Of a DNA stretch of 64,000 bases, positions 45,310-55,396 are shown one piece after another. Made by a program: the position numbers and the translations under genes. Source of the DNA: Rossellomorea sp. SC111 (GTDB lineage Bacteria > Bacillota > Bacilli > Bacillales > Bacillaceae_B); the NCBI RefSeq assembly GCF_024733565.1, contig NZ_JANIOC010000002.1, positions 124,979-188,978 on the forward strand. Reading direction: 5' to 3'. Under the pieces are notes generated by a model. It had not been told where the DNA came from. It ran no database searches and saw only the letters and a list, made by a program, of their open reading frames with translations. Every line of letters begins with the position of its first letter. Positions within the stretch are counted from its first letter, which is position 1.

Positions 45310-46074
45310 ATGGGAAAGGTATATTTAGTCGGAGCGGGACCCGGGGATCCGGAACTGATTACGCTAAAAGCGTTGAAATCCATACAAAAAGCAGACGTCA
45401 TTCTTTATGACCGTCTGGTGAATAAGGAACTTCTCTCCTATGCGAAGAAAGGGGCAGACTTGATCTACTGCGGGAAACTGCCAAACTATCATACGATGAA
45501 ACAAGATACGATCAATCATTTTCTGGTGCGATATGCAGCAAGTGGAAAAGTGGTGGTCAGATTAAAAGGGGGAGATCCCTTTGTATTCGGAAGAGGCGGT
45601 GAGGAAGCAGAAGCATGCGCGAAAAAAGGGATTCCTTTTGAAATCATTCCGGGTATCACATCAGGGATCGCAGCAGCTGCCTACGCCGGAATCCCGGTCA
45701 CTCACCGGGATGCAAGTTCAAGCGTTGCCTTTGTAACAGGTCATAAGCAAAACAATCAACTCGAAGATGAGAAATGGGAGAGCTTATCGAAGGGAATCGA
45801 TACCCTGGCCATCTATATGGGAGTCAGCAACCTTCCTTATATCAAAGAAAAGCTGATACAATATGGCAAGTCCAAACATACCCCTGTGGCGCTTGTTCAC
45901 TGGGGGACGACAGAAGTGCAAAAAACCGTCACTGGGACTCTTGAAACCATTATTGATATCGTGAAAGAGGAAAAAATTGAAAATCCAAGCATGATCATCG
46001 TAGGAGAAGTGGTACGGTTTCGTGAGAAAATTCAATGGTTTGAAAAGAAAATGCTCATGAGCGAGGCTTTATAG
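45310..46074 (+). CDS. sumT: Uroporphyrinogen-III C-methyltransferase
   Basis: This 254-residue SAM-dependent enzyme adds two methyl groups to uroporphyrinogen III, giving precorrin-2 for siroheme. Seen are KVYLVGAGPGDPELITLKA, ADVILYDRLVN, VVRLKGGDPFVFGRGGEE, IPGITSGIAAAAYAGIPVTHRD and TLAIYMGVSNL. It is equivalent to B. subtilis YlnD. The next gene starts immediately at its stop codon. Confidence 0.95.
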   Translation: MGKVYLVGAGPGDPELITLKALKSIQKADVILYDRLVNKELLSYAKKGADLIYCGKLPNYHTMKQDTINHFLVRYAASGKVVVRLKGGDPFVFGRGGEEAEACAKKGIPFEIIPGITSGIAAAAYAGIPVTHRDASSSVAFVTGHKQNNQLEDEKWESLSKGIDTLAIYMGVSNLPYIKEKLIQYGKSKHTPVALVHWGTTEVQKTVTGTLETIIDIVKEEKIENPSMIIVGEVVRFREKIQWFEKKMLMSEAL

Positions 46075-46830
46075 ATGAAACGTGCGGTATTGTATGTGTG
46101 CCATGGCAGTCGTTTGGTGAAAGCCCGTGAAGAAGCTGTTGCCTTCATCAAGCGATGTCAGGAACATGTCGAGGCGGATATTCAGGAAATAAGCTTCCTT
46201 GAACTTGCCAGCCCTTCCATTGAAGAAGGATTCCGTTCATGCGTGGACCGAGGGGCAACTCATCTGACTGTCGTACCACTCCTTCTTCTGACAGCGGTCC
46301 ATGCCAAGAAGGATATCCCTGATGAAATTCAAAGGTGCAAGGGCTTATATCCTCATATCAAGGTGAAATACGGACGTCCAATCGGCGTACATGATCGGAT
46401 GGTCGAAAGTGTCATTAATAAAATCGAGGAGGCTGCCCCACTTCATTCATTAACAACGGTCATTTTAATCGGAAGGGGGAGTTCAGATCCGGATGTCAAG
46501 AGGGATTTCGGTGCAATAGCTGAGCTATTCCACCGAAAAACAGGGATAAGCGAGGTAAGAACATGCTATTTAACGGCATCCTCACCAAGCTTTAAAGAAA
46601 CTCTGGAGTCCTTGAAAAATACTGATGGAAACGTCGTCTTCCTGCCTTATCTCCTATTCACCGGGTTATTGATGAAAGGGATCGAGAAAGAAATCCGCAG
46701 AATCAATAATAAACATATCCTCCTGGCGAACTATTTAGGGTATGACCCTCTTGTGATGCAGGCATTTCTGGAGCGGGTAAATGAATCTCTGTGGGTCAAA
46801 GGAGAAGCCTATGCTGCCGATCATGATTGA
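46075..46830 (+). CDS. sirB: Sirohydrochlorin ferrochelatase
   Basis: This 251-residue CbiX/SirB-type chelatase inserts iron into sirohydrochlorin. It has LYVCHGSRLVKAREEA with the metal-binding His, LTVVPLLLLTAVHAKKDIP with the second His, and a similar second half (GRGSSDPDV, VFLPYLLFTGLLMKGI). It is equivalent to B. subtilis YlnE. ATG 46075 follows the sumT stop with no gap; its end overlaps sirC by 20 bases. Confidence 0.93.
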   Translation: MKRAVLYVCHGSRLVKAREEAVAFIKRCQEHVEADIQEISFLELASPSIEEGFRSCVDRGATHLTVVPLLLLTAVHAKKDIPDEIQRCKGLYPHIKVKYGRPIGVHDRMVESVINKIEEAAPLHSLTTVILIGRGSSDPDVKRDFGAIAELFHRKTGISEVRTCYLTASSPSFKETLESLKNTDGNVVFLPYLLFTGLLMKGIEKEIRRINNKHILLANYLGYDPLVMQAFLERVNESLWVKGEAYAADHD

Positions 46831-47380
46831 TGTGAAGGATAAGCAAGTGACGATTATAGGTGGAGGAAAAGTGGCACGTCGTAAGCTCTCTATTTTTCTT
46901 GAGCAGGGAGCAAATATTACCATCATCAGCCCTGAGGTGGTCGATGAGATCAGAGTACTACATGAAGAGAAGAAAATTATGTGGATCAAGAGAGAAGTGC
47001 TGCCGGAGGATGTAAGTAAAGCGTTCATCGTCATTGCTGCCACGAATAAGCGATCGGTGAACGAACAGGTGAAAAAGTACTCCGACAGAAATCAGCTTCT
47101 ATGTGTAGTGGACGATGGGGATTGTGGAAATATGCAGATGGTTTCCTTTACACAAAAAGGGACTTTCACCATCGCTGTTTCTACAGGCGGTGCTAGTCCA
47201 TTCTTAGCAAAGAAGCTTACGAATCAACTGTCTCAACCATTTGATGATTCCTTCATTGAGAAGCTTGCAATTCTTTCATCTGAGAGAAAGGAAATCAAAG
47301 CATCGGATTTACCTGAATGGGAAAAAAGAAAGCAGTTAAAAGAACTTTCGTTAAAGCTTGAGGTAATTGAAAATGAGTAA
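46811..47380 (+). CDS. sirC: Precorrin-2 dehydrogenase
   Basis: This 189-residue NAD-dependent enzyme oxidises precorrin-2 to sirohydrochlorin. The nucleotide-binding stretch is VTIIGGGKVARRKLSIFLEQG; then FIVIAATNKRSVNEQV, LCVVDDG and FTIAVSTGGASPFLAKKL match Met8p/SirC proteins. It is equivalent to B. subtilis YlnF and closes the sulfate-siroheme operon. ATG 46811 is preferred because GGAG lies 8 bases upstream. Confidence 0.92.
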   Translation: MLPIMIDVKDKQVTIIGGGKVARRKLSIFLEQGANITIISPEVVDEIRVLHEEKKIMWIKREVLPEDVSKAFIVIAATNKRSVNEQVKKYSDRNQLLCVVDDGDCGNMQMVSFTQKGTFTIAVSTGGASPFLAKKLTNQLSQPFDDSFIEKLAILSSERKEIKASDLPEWEKRKQLKELSLKLEVIENE

Positions 47381-47414
47381 AGCATGGGGAGTATAGTTTC
47401 CCCATGCTTTACTC
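47375..47414. terminator. Hairpin between convergent sirC and a small membrane gene
   Basis: A 16-bp perfect stem (47375-47390 with 47399-47414) starts at the sirC stop codon. It has no strong T run but is placed to end both genes. Confidence 0.7.
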
Positions 47415-47432
47415 ATCTGTCATCTATGAAGA

Positions 47433-47681
47433 TTATGATTGGCCCTCTACAAGGCTCTGATTTATTTTTTGCTGATTCAAATGTACAATTTCACTTAATC
47501 CCAAGAAAAACATCGTTGCTCCCAAGGAAAGAAGATATAGCAGCCAAATGGCAGATGTCATATCCTCGATCCCGAAAATACCGGATTTAGACACATCCAA
47601 TTTCATTGCGGTAATGCTTCCGGCGAAAAATAAAAACCATGCAAATACTTTTAGACCTATGGCCACAGCATTTTGTTTCAT
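47433..47681 (-). CDS. Small two-helix membrane protein
   Basis: This 82-residue protein has two hydrophobic segments (about residues 8-28 and 45-65) and a short polar C-terminal tail. I do not recognise the family. ATG 47681 is chosen because GGGAGGG precedes it; an earlier in-frame start at 47747 has no site. It is a single gene opposed to the sulfate operon. Confidence 0.6.
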   Translation of the reverse strand: MKQNAVAIGLKVFAWFLFFAGSITAMKLDVSKSGIFGIEDMTSAIWLLYLLSLGATMFFLGLSEIVHLNQQKINQSLVEGQS

Positions 47682-47886
47682 AGAATCCCTCCCGTTATCC
47701 AATAAGGATGAAAAATCACTACATAATATGATTATAGTTCTGACCACTGAAGATATGACTTTTTATCTATATTATCAATGAGATATTTTCTGAACCTATT
47801 TCCCTTTGTAAAGGGAATCGTTATAAAACGATTCTTATTTCACGAACATTTAACTTTATATTAGTGTTAATGTTAAGAAATGAGTC

Positions 47887-47915
47887 TTTACAAAAGGCTG
47901 AGTTGTCGGTATACT
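47887..47915 (+). promoter_or_regulatory. Promoter of xpt-pbuX
   Basis: TTTACA (47887-47892) and TATACT (47910-47915) are 17 bases apart, 30 bases before the purine riboswitch. Confidence 0.7.
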
Positions 47916-47941
47916 AACCAATATCAATTCAATCTATAGTT

Positions 47942-48018
47942 TTCACTCATATAATAGCGGGGATATGGCCCGCGAGTTTCTACCGGATTACCGTAAATGA
48001 TCCGACTATGGGTGAGCA
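47942..48018 (+). promoter_or_regulatory. Guanine-type purine riboswitch
   Basis: The aptamer core is present: CATATAATAGCGGGGATATGG, then CGAGTTTCTACC, CCGTAAATG and CCGACTATGGGTGAG. The C in GACTATG at the ligand-pairing position (position 74 in the xpt aptamer) marks guanine rather than adenine specificity. It should reduce xpt-pbuX expression when guanine or xanthine-type bases are plentiful. Confidence 0.95.
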
Positions 48019-48052
48019 ATGATAGGTGAGTCTTTATGGACGCTCTTTGCCT

Positions 48053-48107
48053 AACCCAAAGGTCATTGTCTCACTCTGATGTGAGCACAATATCCTTTGG
48101 GTTTTTT
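48053..48107 (+). terminator. Expression-platform terminator of the guanine riboswitch
   Basis: AACCCAAAGG (48053-48062) pairs with CCTTTGGGTT (48094-48103), followed by Ts; inner TCTCACTC and GATGTGAGCA also pair. Confidence 0.88.
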
Positions 48108-48125
48108 AGTATCTACAACAGGTAA

Positions 48126-50032
<1,907 letters not shown>

Positions 50033-50040
50033 ATAGTATG

Positions 50041-50093
50041 ATCAAAAAAACCACTTTCTCAGTCAGTTTAATGAGAGGGTGGTTTTTTTGATC
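50041..50093 (+). terminator. Terminator after pbuX
   Basis: ATCAAAAAAACCAC...TCTC pairs with GAGA...GTGGTTTTTTTGAT in a long stem with a T run. Confidence 0.9.
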
Positions 50094-50204
50094 ATTTATT
50101 TCTGAATTATCAGATTAATCAGAAGGGAAAACGTATATTCGTCACGAACCCTAATGTGTAGGGGTTGGAAAGTAAAGAGTTCGTTTTTTTAGAGGAGGAG
50201 GAAC

Positions 50205-51767
50205 ATGTACGCAACCACTGGATCTATTTTTGACCAAACGGTAATGAAATTCCGCAATAAGGAGGCAATTGTAGAAGAGAAGACTGGTAAACGGTTAACA
50301 TTTGGAGAGTGGCAGGATGAAGTCCATCGTGTGGCCAATGCCCTCTTGGATGCAGGGGTAAGAAAAGGGGACCGGGTTTCTACGTATTTATTTAATACTC
50401 TGGAGTTAGCCAATGCCTATTTTGCATGCGGGAAAATCGGTGCCGTAATCAATCCGATAAACTTCCGGCTGAAAGGGAAGGAAATACACTTTATATTAGA
50501 AGATGCAGAACCTAAAGTCGTATTATTTGAAGAAGCACTTTCCCGCCCGATTGAAGGGATATCCAAGAACTTTCCCCAGACCCTTTTTTGGTATGTGGGG
50601 GACGATTCTCCAGAGTTTGCCCATAGCTATAATGAGGTAGTGAGTCCTTGTTCCACGTCACTTGCTGATTTTTCAGTCGAAGAAACTGACATTTATGCCA
50701 TCATGTACACGAGCGGGACCACCGGCAGACCAAAGGGGGTTCTCCACAGACACCGGGATATGGCGGAGCAGAGCTTGATCTGTACATCGGTTAAGGGGCT
50801 TACACCAAACGATATCGGACTTGTGACTGCACCGATGTTCCATTGTGCCGAGCTTCATTGCTGTTTCCTTCCACGGGTGCAAGCTGGAGCGAAAAATATC
50901 ATTGTTCATCAGTTCCAGCCTGATACCGTTTTGAAAGTCATCCAGCGTGAGAAGGTCACCACTCTTTTCGCAGCGCCGACCATGTGGAATATGCTCCTTC
51001 AGCATGGGGTGGAAGGATACGATACAACTTCCCTCCGGATAGGACTATATGGGGCGGCTCCTATGGCGCCTGTACTTGTCAGATCCCTTCATGAAAAGAT
51101 GAAGATTGACCTTATCCAGGCATATGGTCAGACTGAAATGGGGCCAGCGGTTACGTTCCTGCTTCAGGATGAGCAGTTAACGAAGGCGGGTTCCGCCGGA
51201 CGTGCCGCTTATAACCATGAAATACGAGTGGTAAGACCCAATGAGAACGGTCCTTCTGATCCTGAGGATATGTGTAAACCTGGTGAAGTGGGGGAAATCA
51301 TTGTCAGGGGCTCATGCACGATGCTTGAATACTTTAACCGGAAGGAAGCGACGGATAAAGCGTTGTATAAAGGCTGGTACCACTCCAGTGACTTGGGTTA
51401 CATGGATGAGGAAGGATATTTGTACGTGGCTGACAGGGTGAATGATATGGTGATTACAGGCGGGGAGAATGTGTATCCGCGTGAGGTAGAGGATGCCCTG
51501 CATGTTCATGAAGACGTGTTGGATGTCGCTGTCCTCGGACGGCCGGATGAAAAATGGGGAGAGCATGTTTTAGCAGTAGTGGTCTCGAAAAAACCTTCTC
51601 TTTCATCAGTGGATCTTGATTTATTTTTAAAGAATGGTGATCTGTTAGCAGATTATAAACGGCCGCGTGAATATGTCTTTGTGGAGGAACTTCCTCGTAA
51701 TGCAAGTGGGAAAATTCAAAAGTTCCTGTTGAGAGAGAACCTGAGTAAAAGGGAAAAGCAACGCTAA
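50205..51767 (+). CDS. Acyl-CoA ligase (AMP-binding, FadD-like)
   Basis: This 520-residue adenylate-forming enzyme has P-loop YTSGTTGRPKGVLHRH, QAYGQTEMGP, SSDLGYMDEEGYLYVADR, GGENVYPREVEDALH and catalytic lysine in NASGKIQKFLL. It should activate a fatty or related acid with CoA. It has its own ribosome site (AGAGGAGGAGG) and lies apart from the acyl-CoA region at 28.8-39.2 kb; I find no copy of the TetR operator before it. Substrate is unknown. Confidence 0.9.
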   Translation: MYATTGSIFDQTVMKFRNKEAIVEEKTGKRLTFGEWQDEVHRVANALLDAGVRKGDRVSTYLFNTLELANAYFACGKIGAVINPINFRLKGKEIHFILEDAEPKVVLFEEALSRPIEGISKNFPQTLFWYVGDDSPEFAHSYNEVVSPCSTSLADFSVEETDIYAIMYTSGTTGRPKGVLHRHRDMAEQSLICTSVKGLTPNDIGLVTAPMFHCAELHCCFLPRVQAGAKNIIVHQFQPDTVLKVIQREKVTTLFAAPTMWNMLLQHGVEGYDTTSLRIGLYGAAPMAPVLVRSLHEKMKIDLIQAYGQTEMGPAVTFLLQDEQLTKAGSAGRAAYNHEIRVVRPNENGPSDPEDMCKPGEVGEIIVRGSCTMLEYFNRKEATDKALYKGWYHSSDLGYMDEEGYLYVADRVNDMVITGGENVYPREVEDALHVHEDVLDVAVLGRPDEKWGEHVLAVVVSKKPSLSSVDLDLFLKNGDLLADYKRPREYVFVEELPRNASGKIQKFLLRENLSKREKQR

Positions 51768-51876
51768 GGAGTCTTGATTTTTGTTGTAAAAGCGAGTGAC
51801 GGAACATATGTTCTATCATTGAAATTTAGACAGGTAAGGTAGCAAATGAAAGAAAAACGGAGAAATAACCAGAAAG

Positions 51877-51916
51877 TAAAAAGGTGCCTGGGATTTTTGT
51901 CCCGGGCACCTTTTGT
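51877..51916. terminator. Bidirectional terminator
   Basis: AAAAGGTGCCTGGGA (51879-51893) pairs with TCCCGGGCACCTTTT (51900-51914) with one G-T pair. A and T flanks suit both the acyl-CoA ligase gene and the convergent hypothetical gene. Confidence 0.85.
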
Positions 51917-52455
51917 TATTCTTCACAATTGGTGGAAAACAAGATCGAAACTCCACATACATTCTCTTTCATAACGGTGCCGAAGACTGTAGAAGCAACA
52001 CCAGTGAAAGTATTGCAAAGGTTTGATAGATCATCGTTGAAAAATTGAATGACCTCGGCTGTAAATACCGGGTACACAGCGTTTGGTTCCCCCGGGAACG
52101 GTGGTTTCACCACCACCTGTTCAAAGTAAGGATTTCCTTCCAAACCGACTTGGACCAAATCTGCTACTGCAAACGGACGTAGGGGGCAGGGAACACCGGT
52201 GACGATTTTCTGTTCATTGTTTACGACAATAACGGTCAATGTGACGTTACCGAACTCAATGGCTGGCTTAAGAAGAGTTGCCAGGGCTATTGCTTTTTCG
52301 TTATTAGTTGTGTTCACTAATGCGATATATGTTGAATCAACCGGGATCAATGGTCCGACTGTCACTTCGGGGTCTTTACCAATTGTGTTTTTCATTTCAT
52401 TAAAATATGTGATCCAGGGAGGAGAAAGCTGAACATTCATTTCATTTTCCATCAT
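51916..52455 (-). CDS. Uncharacterised protein
   Basis: This 179-residue protein has no signal peptide or membrane helix and no family that I recognise. It begins with two adjacent ATG codons behind AAAGGATG. The middle is hydrophobic and beta-rich (NVTLTVIVVNNEQKIVTGV), followed by CPLRPFAVADLVQVG, a PPFPGEPNAVYPVF segment and a C-terminal Cys-containing tail (ENVCGVSILFSTNCEE). It lies in an AT-rich accessory-looking stretch. Confidence 0.6.
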   Translation of the reverse strand: MMENEMNVQLSPPWITYFNEMKNTIGKDPEVTVGPLIPVDSTYIALVNTTNNEKAIALATLLKPAIEFGNVTLTVIVVNNEQKIVTGVPCPLRPFAVADLVQVGLEGNPYFEQVVVKPPFPGEPNAVYPVFTAEVIQFFNDDLSNLCNTFTGVASTVFGTVMKENVCGVSILFSTNCEE

Positions 52456-52687
52456 CAGACATCCTTTTATATCATTCTAGTAATCTTACATAATATAGTA
52501 TTTTGATTGTTGAAAAATGTGAGGGCTGACAGTTGATATTTTCTATTCCAAAAAGCTGGATGTGAGGGAGGAGGGAATGGGGAGGGTGTTTCAGTCGATT
52601 CTCGGTGCTTTTCTATAAATCTATCACGATTATTTAAGAGGAAGTTTACAGGAACGAGCAAATCTGAGAATTCATAAATGAATGGCT

Positions 52688-53224
52688 TCATTTTGTATAA
52701 CGGTTCGCATAACTGGAAGCCACGAAGGCATCAGGTTTAATTTTCGGTTCCACACCCATCGCTTCCATCCTTGCGACCATTTCCTTCACAAACTTACTCG
52801 TTTTATTCTGTTTTCCATTCCCAATATCAATATGACCCTCCATACTAAATGTAGCCCCCTCATAAATATAAGGAAGGACGATATGAATTAACTTATTTTT
52901 TCGTTCCTCTGTAAACAACGAAACAATTTCTCCGGATAAAGACAGCTCATATGAAATCCGCTCATGCAATTGCAGCATTCTCCTTGGGACTAACACTTTT
53001 CTTATACATGCCCACACACCATTTCCTTCATTTAATATCACAATTCCTGTTATGAAGGTGGTATGTGATCGATGAACTTGTGAATCAGTCCCCACCATTA
53101 ATCGATAGTGACCGTTTGGCATTGAACGCATGAACTTTACAATATGTTCAAATACCTGGTCAAATGACATCCCGGTTTCCTGTAGATTTTGAAATGAAAA
53201 GAGATTATCCTTATCGTTTTTCAT
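52688..53224 (-). CDS. ykuK: YkuK-like RNase H-fold protein (DUF458)
   Basis: This protein of about 178 residues matches B. subtilis YkuK and the DUF458 group, which has an RNase H-like fold. Seen are LMVGTDSQVHRSHTTFITGIVIL with the first acidic residue, VLPYIYEGATFSMEGHIDIGNG with Glu and Asp, and KPDAFVASSYANRYTK at the C terminus. The function is not established. Start is uncertain: ATG 53224 is given, but GTG 53236 or TTG 53251 in the same frame are possible and none has a strong ribosome site. Confidence 0.8.
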   Translation of the reverse strand: MKNDKDNLFSFQNLQETGMSFDQVFEHIVKFMRSMPNGHYRLMVGTDSQVHRSHTTFITGIVILNEGNGVWACIRKVLVPRRMLQLHERISYELSLSGEIVSLFTEERKNKLIHIVLPYIYEGATFSMEGHIDIGNGKQNKTSKFVKEMVARMEAMGVEPKIKPDAFVASSYANRYTK

Positions 53225-53251
53225 CTTGTCAATCACAGCTTTCTTAACCAA

Positions 53252-53925
53252 TTTGTGAATGTAACAGTTAGATTTTATCTATATCTTATGATAAGGATTG
53301 ATTTATTGTGAGATGAAATGATGGCATACGATTATGGTTTCACCTAACATTTCCATACAAATATGTTTTACTGATTATTGATGCTGAATGGGTACATTAG
53401 AATAATATAAAAAAGGAAAGAGAAAGGTAAACATTCATTTTTTTAAACACGTAGCAAAAATTTACTTATTAAGTAGGGGTGTTTCATATTGTATAAATAG
53501 GAAAGGGCTACAATAATCCATTTAAAGATTAGGTTTACATAATGTAAATTATAGGAACCTAAATGAAAATGTCAATTTCAGTCTCGTATCACAAGTATAC
53601 TGTTTATAATGAGACAGAAGAAAAAATTAGGATGATCTATGATTATGATCTGTTGTCAGTTTTGAGTTATCATTTGAGTTATCAAATGATCAATCCGAAT
53701 AATATTTGCCTGGCTGCTCACTCATTACACGTTATGAAGTTTCAGTTTTATCATATTTCATAAGCTATAATCTGATTATTTTAATTTGTAATCGAATAGT
53801 ATCTAAGCTGTGTTCCATTCCTAATTCCTTGGTGTTGGCTGTACATCTACTTTAGTTTACATAATACGATCGTAATCACTCATAGTCCTACAAGATTTTT
53901 CATCAATTTCTGGTAAGTCACTCAA
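53252..53925. other. AT-rich intergenic region without a confident gene
   Basis: About 670 bases with no gene I can support. It holds a 15-base palindrome TTTACATAATGTAAA at 53534-53548 and a half-like copy TTTACATAAT near 53857. A 66-codon open frame at 53563 has only a weak AGGAA site and no recognisable family. The upstream end should contain the promoter of ykuK on the minus strand. Confidence 0.6.
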
Positions 53926-53970
53926 TGAAAAAAAGCATAAAGAGTCCATCTGGTCCTCTCTATGCTTTTG
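53926..53970 (-). terminator. Terminator after the staygreen-family gene
   Basis: AAAAGCATA (53931-53939) pairs with TATGCTTTT (53961-53969), with GAG/CTC inner pairs and a T run when read on the minus strand. Confidence 0.75.
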
Positions 53971-53972
53971 CC

Positions 53973-54431
53973 TTATTTAATGAGATATTGTCTTGGTGTT
54001 CCGAAATAAAGCGTTTGCTGATATTCAGGAAATATGGATTCGAAGCAGATGATAATCGGCGCATCAAGGAGCCATGGATAATACGTGTAAAAGCCTTTAT
54101 CCCCGTTCACCATTGCTGCGAGCGCTAATGGCAGCTCCTTCTTGAAAATCATGAATCGAACGTTGGAAAGCTGCTGATCGAATTCTCCCCCACTTACATA
54201 TACTGTCCCGGTCAGCGTATATTGACCGAGGTTTCGCCTCCATTCTCCCAACACTTCGTCCCTCATGGTGATATTGATCTTTTCAAGATCATAGTGGCAC
54301 CCGATACTTAAGTATAGTTCTCCTGTCGTATCGGAATGGGTTAACGTGTACTTCCTGTTATCGATCGGATTGAAGATGGATGCAGGCGGCAGATATTGAA
54401 CAGTTAACTTTTCAGGCTTAAATTCACTCAT
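53973..54431 (-). CDS. Staygreen-family protein
   Basis: This 152-residue protein matches the staygreen domain known from plant SGR magnesium dechelatases and from bacteria. Diagnostic stretches are KLTVQYLPPASIFNPIDNRKYTLTHSDTTGELYLSIG near the start (residues 8-45) and NVRFMIFKKELPLALAAMVNGDKGFY later. Plant SGR removes magnesium from chlorophyll a. A Bacillus cell has no chlorophyll, so the natural substrate is unknown. ATG 54431 follows AAAGGAGG. Confidence 0.85.
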   Translation of the reverse strand: MSEFKPEKLTVQYLPPASIFNPIDNRKYTLTHSDTTGELYLSIGCHYDLEKINITMRDEVLGEWRRNLGQYTLTGTVYVSGGEFDQQLSNVRFMIFKKELPLALAAMVNGDKGFYTYYPWLLDAPIIICFESIFPEYQQTLYFGTPRQYLIK

Positions 54432-54498
54432 CTATAAGCCTCCTTTACAAAAATGGGCTTACGACAGAGTATGACACTTGCCTAGAAACGGTTCCCTT

Positions 54499-55263
54499 TC
54501 AATGTTCTCTCCACTTGATTTTAATCAACTTCCATATACCTTTTTCATAATACCAGTAAGAAGTGGCAGTACCGATACCATCAGCATGATAGGCGCCACT
54601 GATTTGTTGATATCCCTTCAGCCCTTTACCGCGTTTTTCAAAGATTTTAACCGGTTCGAAAAAGACATACGGTCCCACCATCAATTCCATAGGTTCATTT
54701 AGATTTCCGTCGGTATAAATCCCCAGTCTTTCGTAATCCTCTTTCCGATCGCTTAAATCCACTGTATAGGATTGATTTGTATCCACAAACGTAATGGATG
54801 CCTTGTATTGATCTTCAAATTGAGCTTGAATCGTAAGGGGCTCAGGCAGTCCGATATCGACGAGTTTGTTGTCGGCCAATGTATGGAGAGCCATATTGTA
54901 TAGGCCGCCGCTGCCACCTGTTGCAGCTGAATACAGCATATCCTTAATACCATCGTGATTTAAATCATCGAATTGAATTTTCGGTTCATATCCGCCCTCA
55001 TAATCAATCCGGATGTCGCTTCCTTTGGACGTTTTGATATCTGCCCAGATTTGCTTGAGAAACAGTGCATCAGGAGAAAAAGGAATCGCCTTGAGTGTAA
55101 TCGTATCTTTCTTACCATCACCGGTCACATCTTTTTTGTAAACTTTTACAATTATTTCGTTTACTGGTTGTTTTTCCGTAGGTTCAGGGGAAAAGTTACC
55201 GGCAATGGCATGGAGGGACATAATAAAAAAAGCACCGAATGCAAATAGTAATTCTTTTCTCAT
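54499..55263 (-). CDS. Secreted protein with FG-GAP/VCBS-type calcium motifs
   Basis: This 254-residue protein begins with a signal peptide (MRKELLFAFGAFFIMSLHAIAG, split around residue 20). Two aspartate-rich loops, KDVTGDGKKDTITL and DDLNHDGIKDMLYS, resemble FG-GAP/VCBS or EF-type calcium-binding repeats. The C-terminal domain (YWYYEKGIWKLIKIKW) looks beta-structured. It is likely exported; no enzyme function is visible. ATG 55263 follows GAGGAGAG. Confidence 0.72.
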   Translation of the reverse strand: MRKELLFAFGAFFIMSLHAIAGNFSPEPTEKQPVNEIIVKVYKKDVTGDGKKDTITLKAIPFSPDALFLKQIWADIKTSKGSDIRIDYEGGYEPKIQFDDLNHDGIKDMLYSAATGGSGGLYNMALHTLADNKLVDIGLPEPLTIQAQFEDQYKASITFVDTNQSYTVDLSDRKEDYERLGIYTDGNLNEPMELMVGPYVFFEPVKIFEKRGKGLKGYQQISGAYHADGIGTATSYWYYEKGIWKLIKIKWREH

Positions 55264-55354
55264 GATTCTCTCTCCTCAGTGGAAAATTATTCGTTATTAT
55301 TTTCACCAGAGAAGATAATTCTATGTAATTATTATCCATCTTTTTATTCTTTAT

Positions 55355-55390
55355 TAAGAAAGAAGACCAGCCCATCTTCAGGCTGGTCCA
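55355..55390 (-). terminator. Terminator after alsT
   Basis: GACCAGCC (55365-55372) pairs with GGCTGGTC (55381-55388); read on the minus strand it is followed by TTCTTTCTT. Confidence 0.8.
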
Positions 55391-55396
55391 TTCCTT

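Noticed and set aside
47801-47837. Small inverted repeats (TCCCTT/AAGGGA and AATCGTT/AACGATT) before the xpt promoter
   Set aside because: Short stems without a T run or link to a gene start; the promoter and riboswitch downstream explain the regulation.
53563-53763. A 66-codon open frame in the AT-rich gap
   Set aside because: Only a weak AGGAA site, no recognisable family and unusual composition; I could not support it as a gene.
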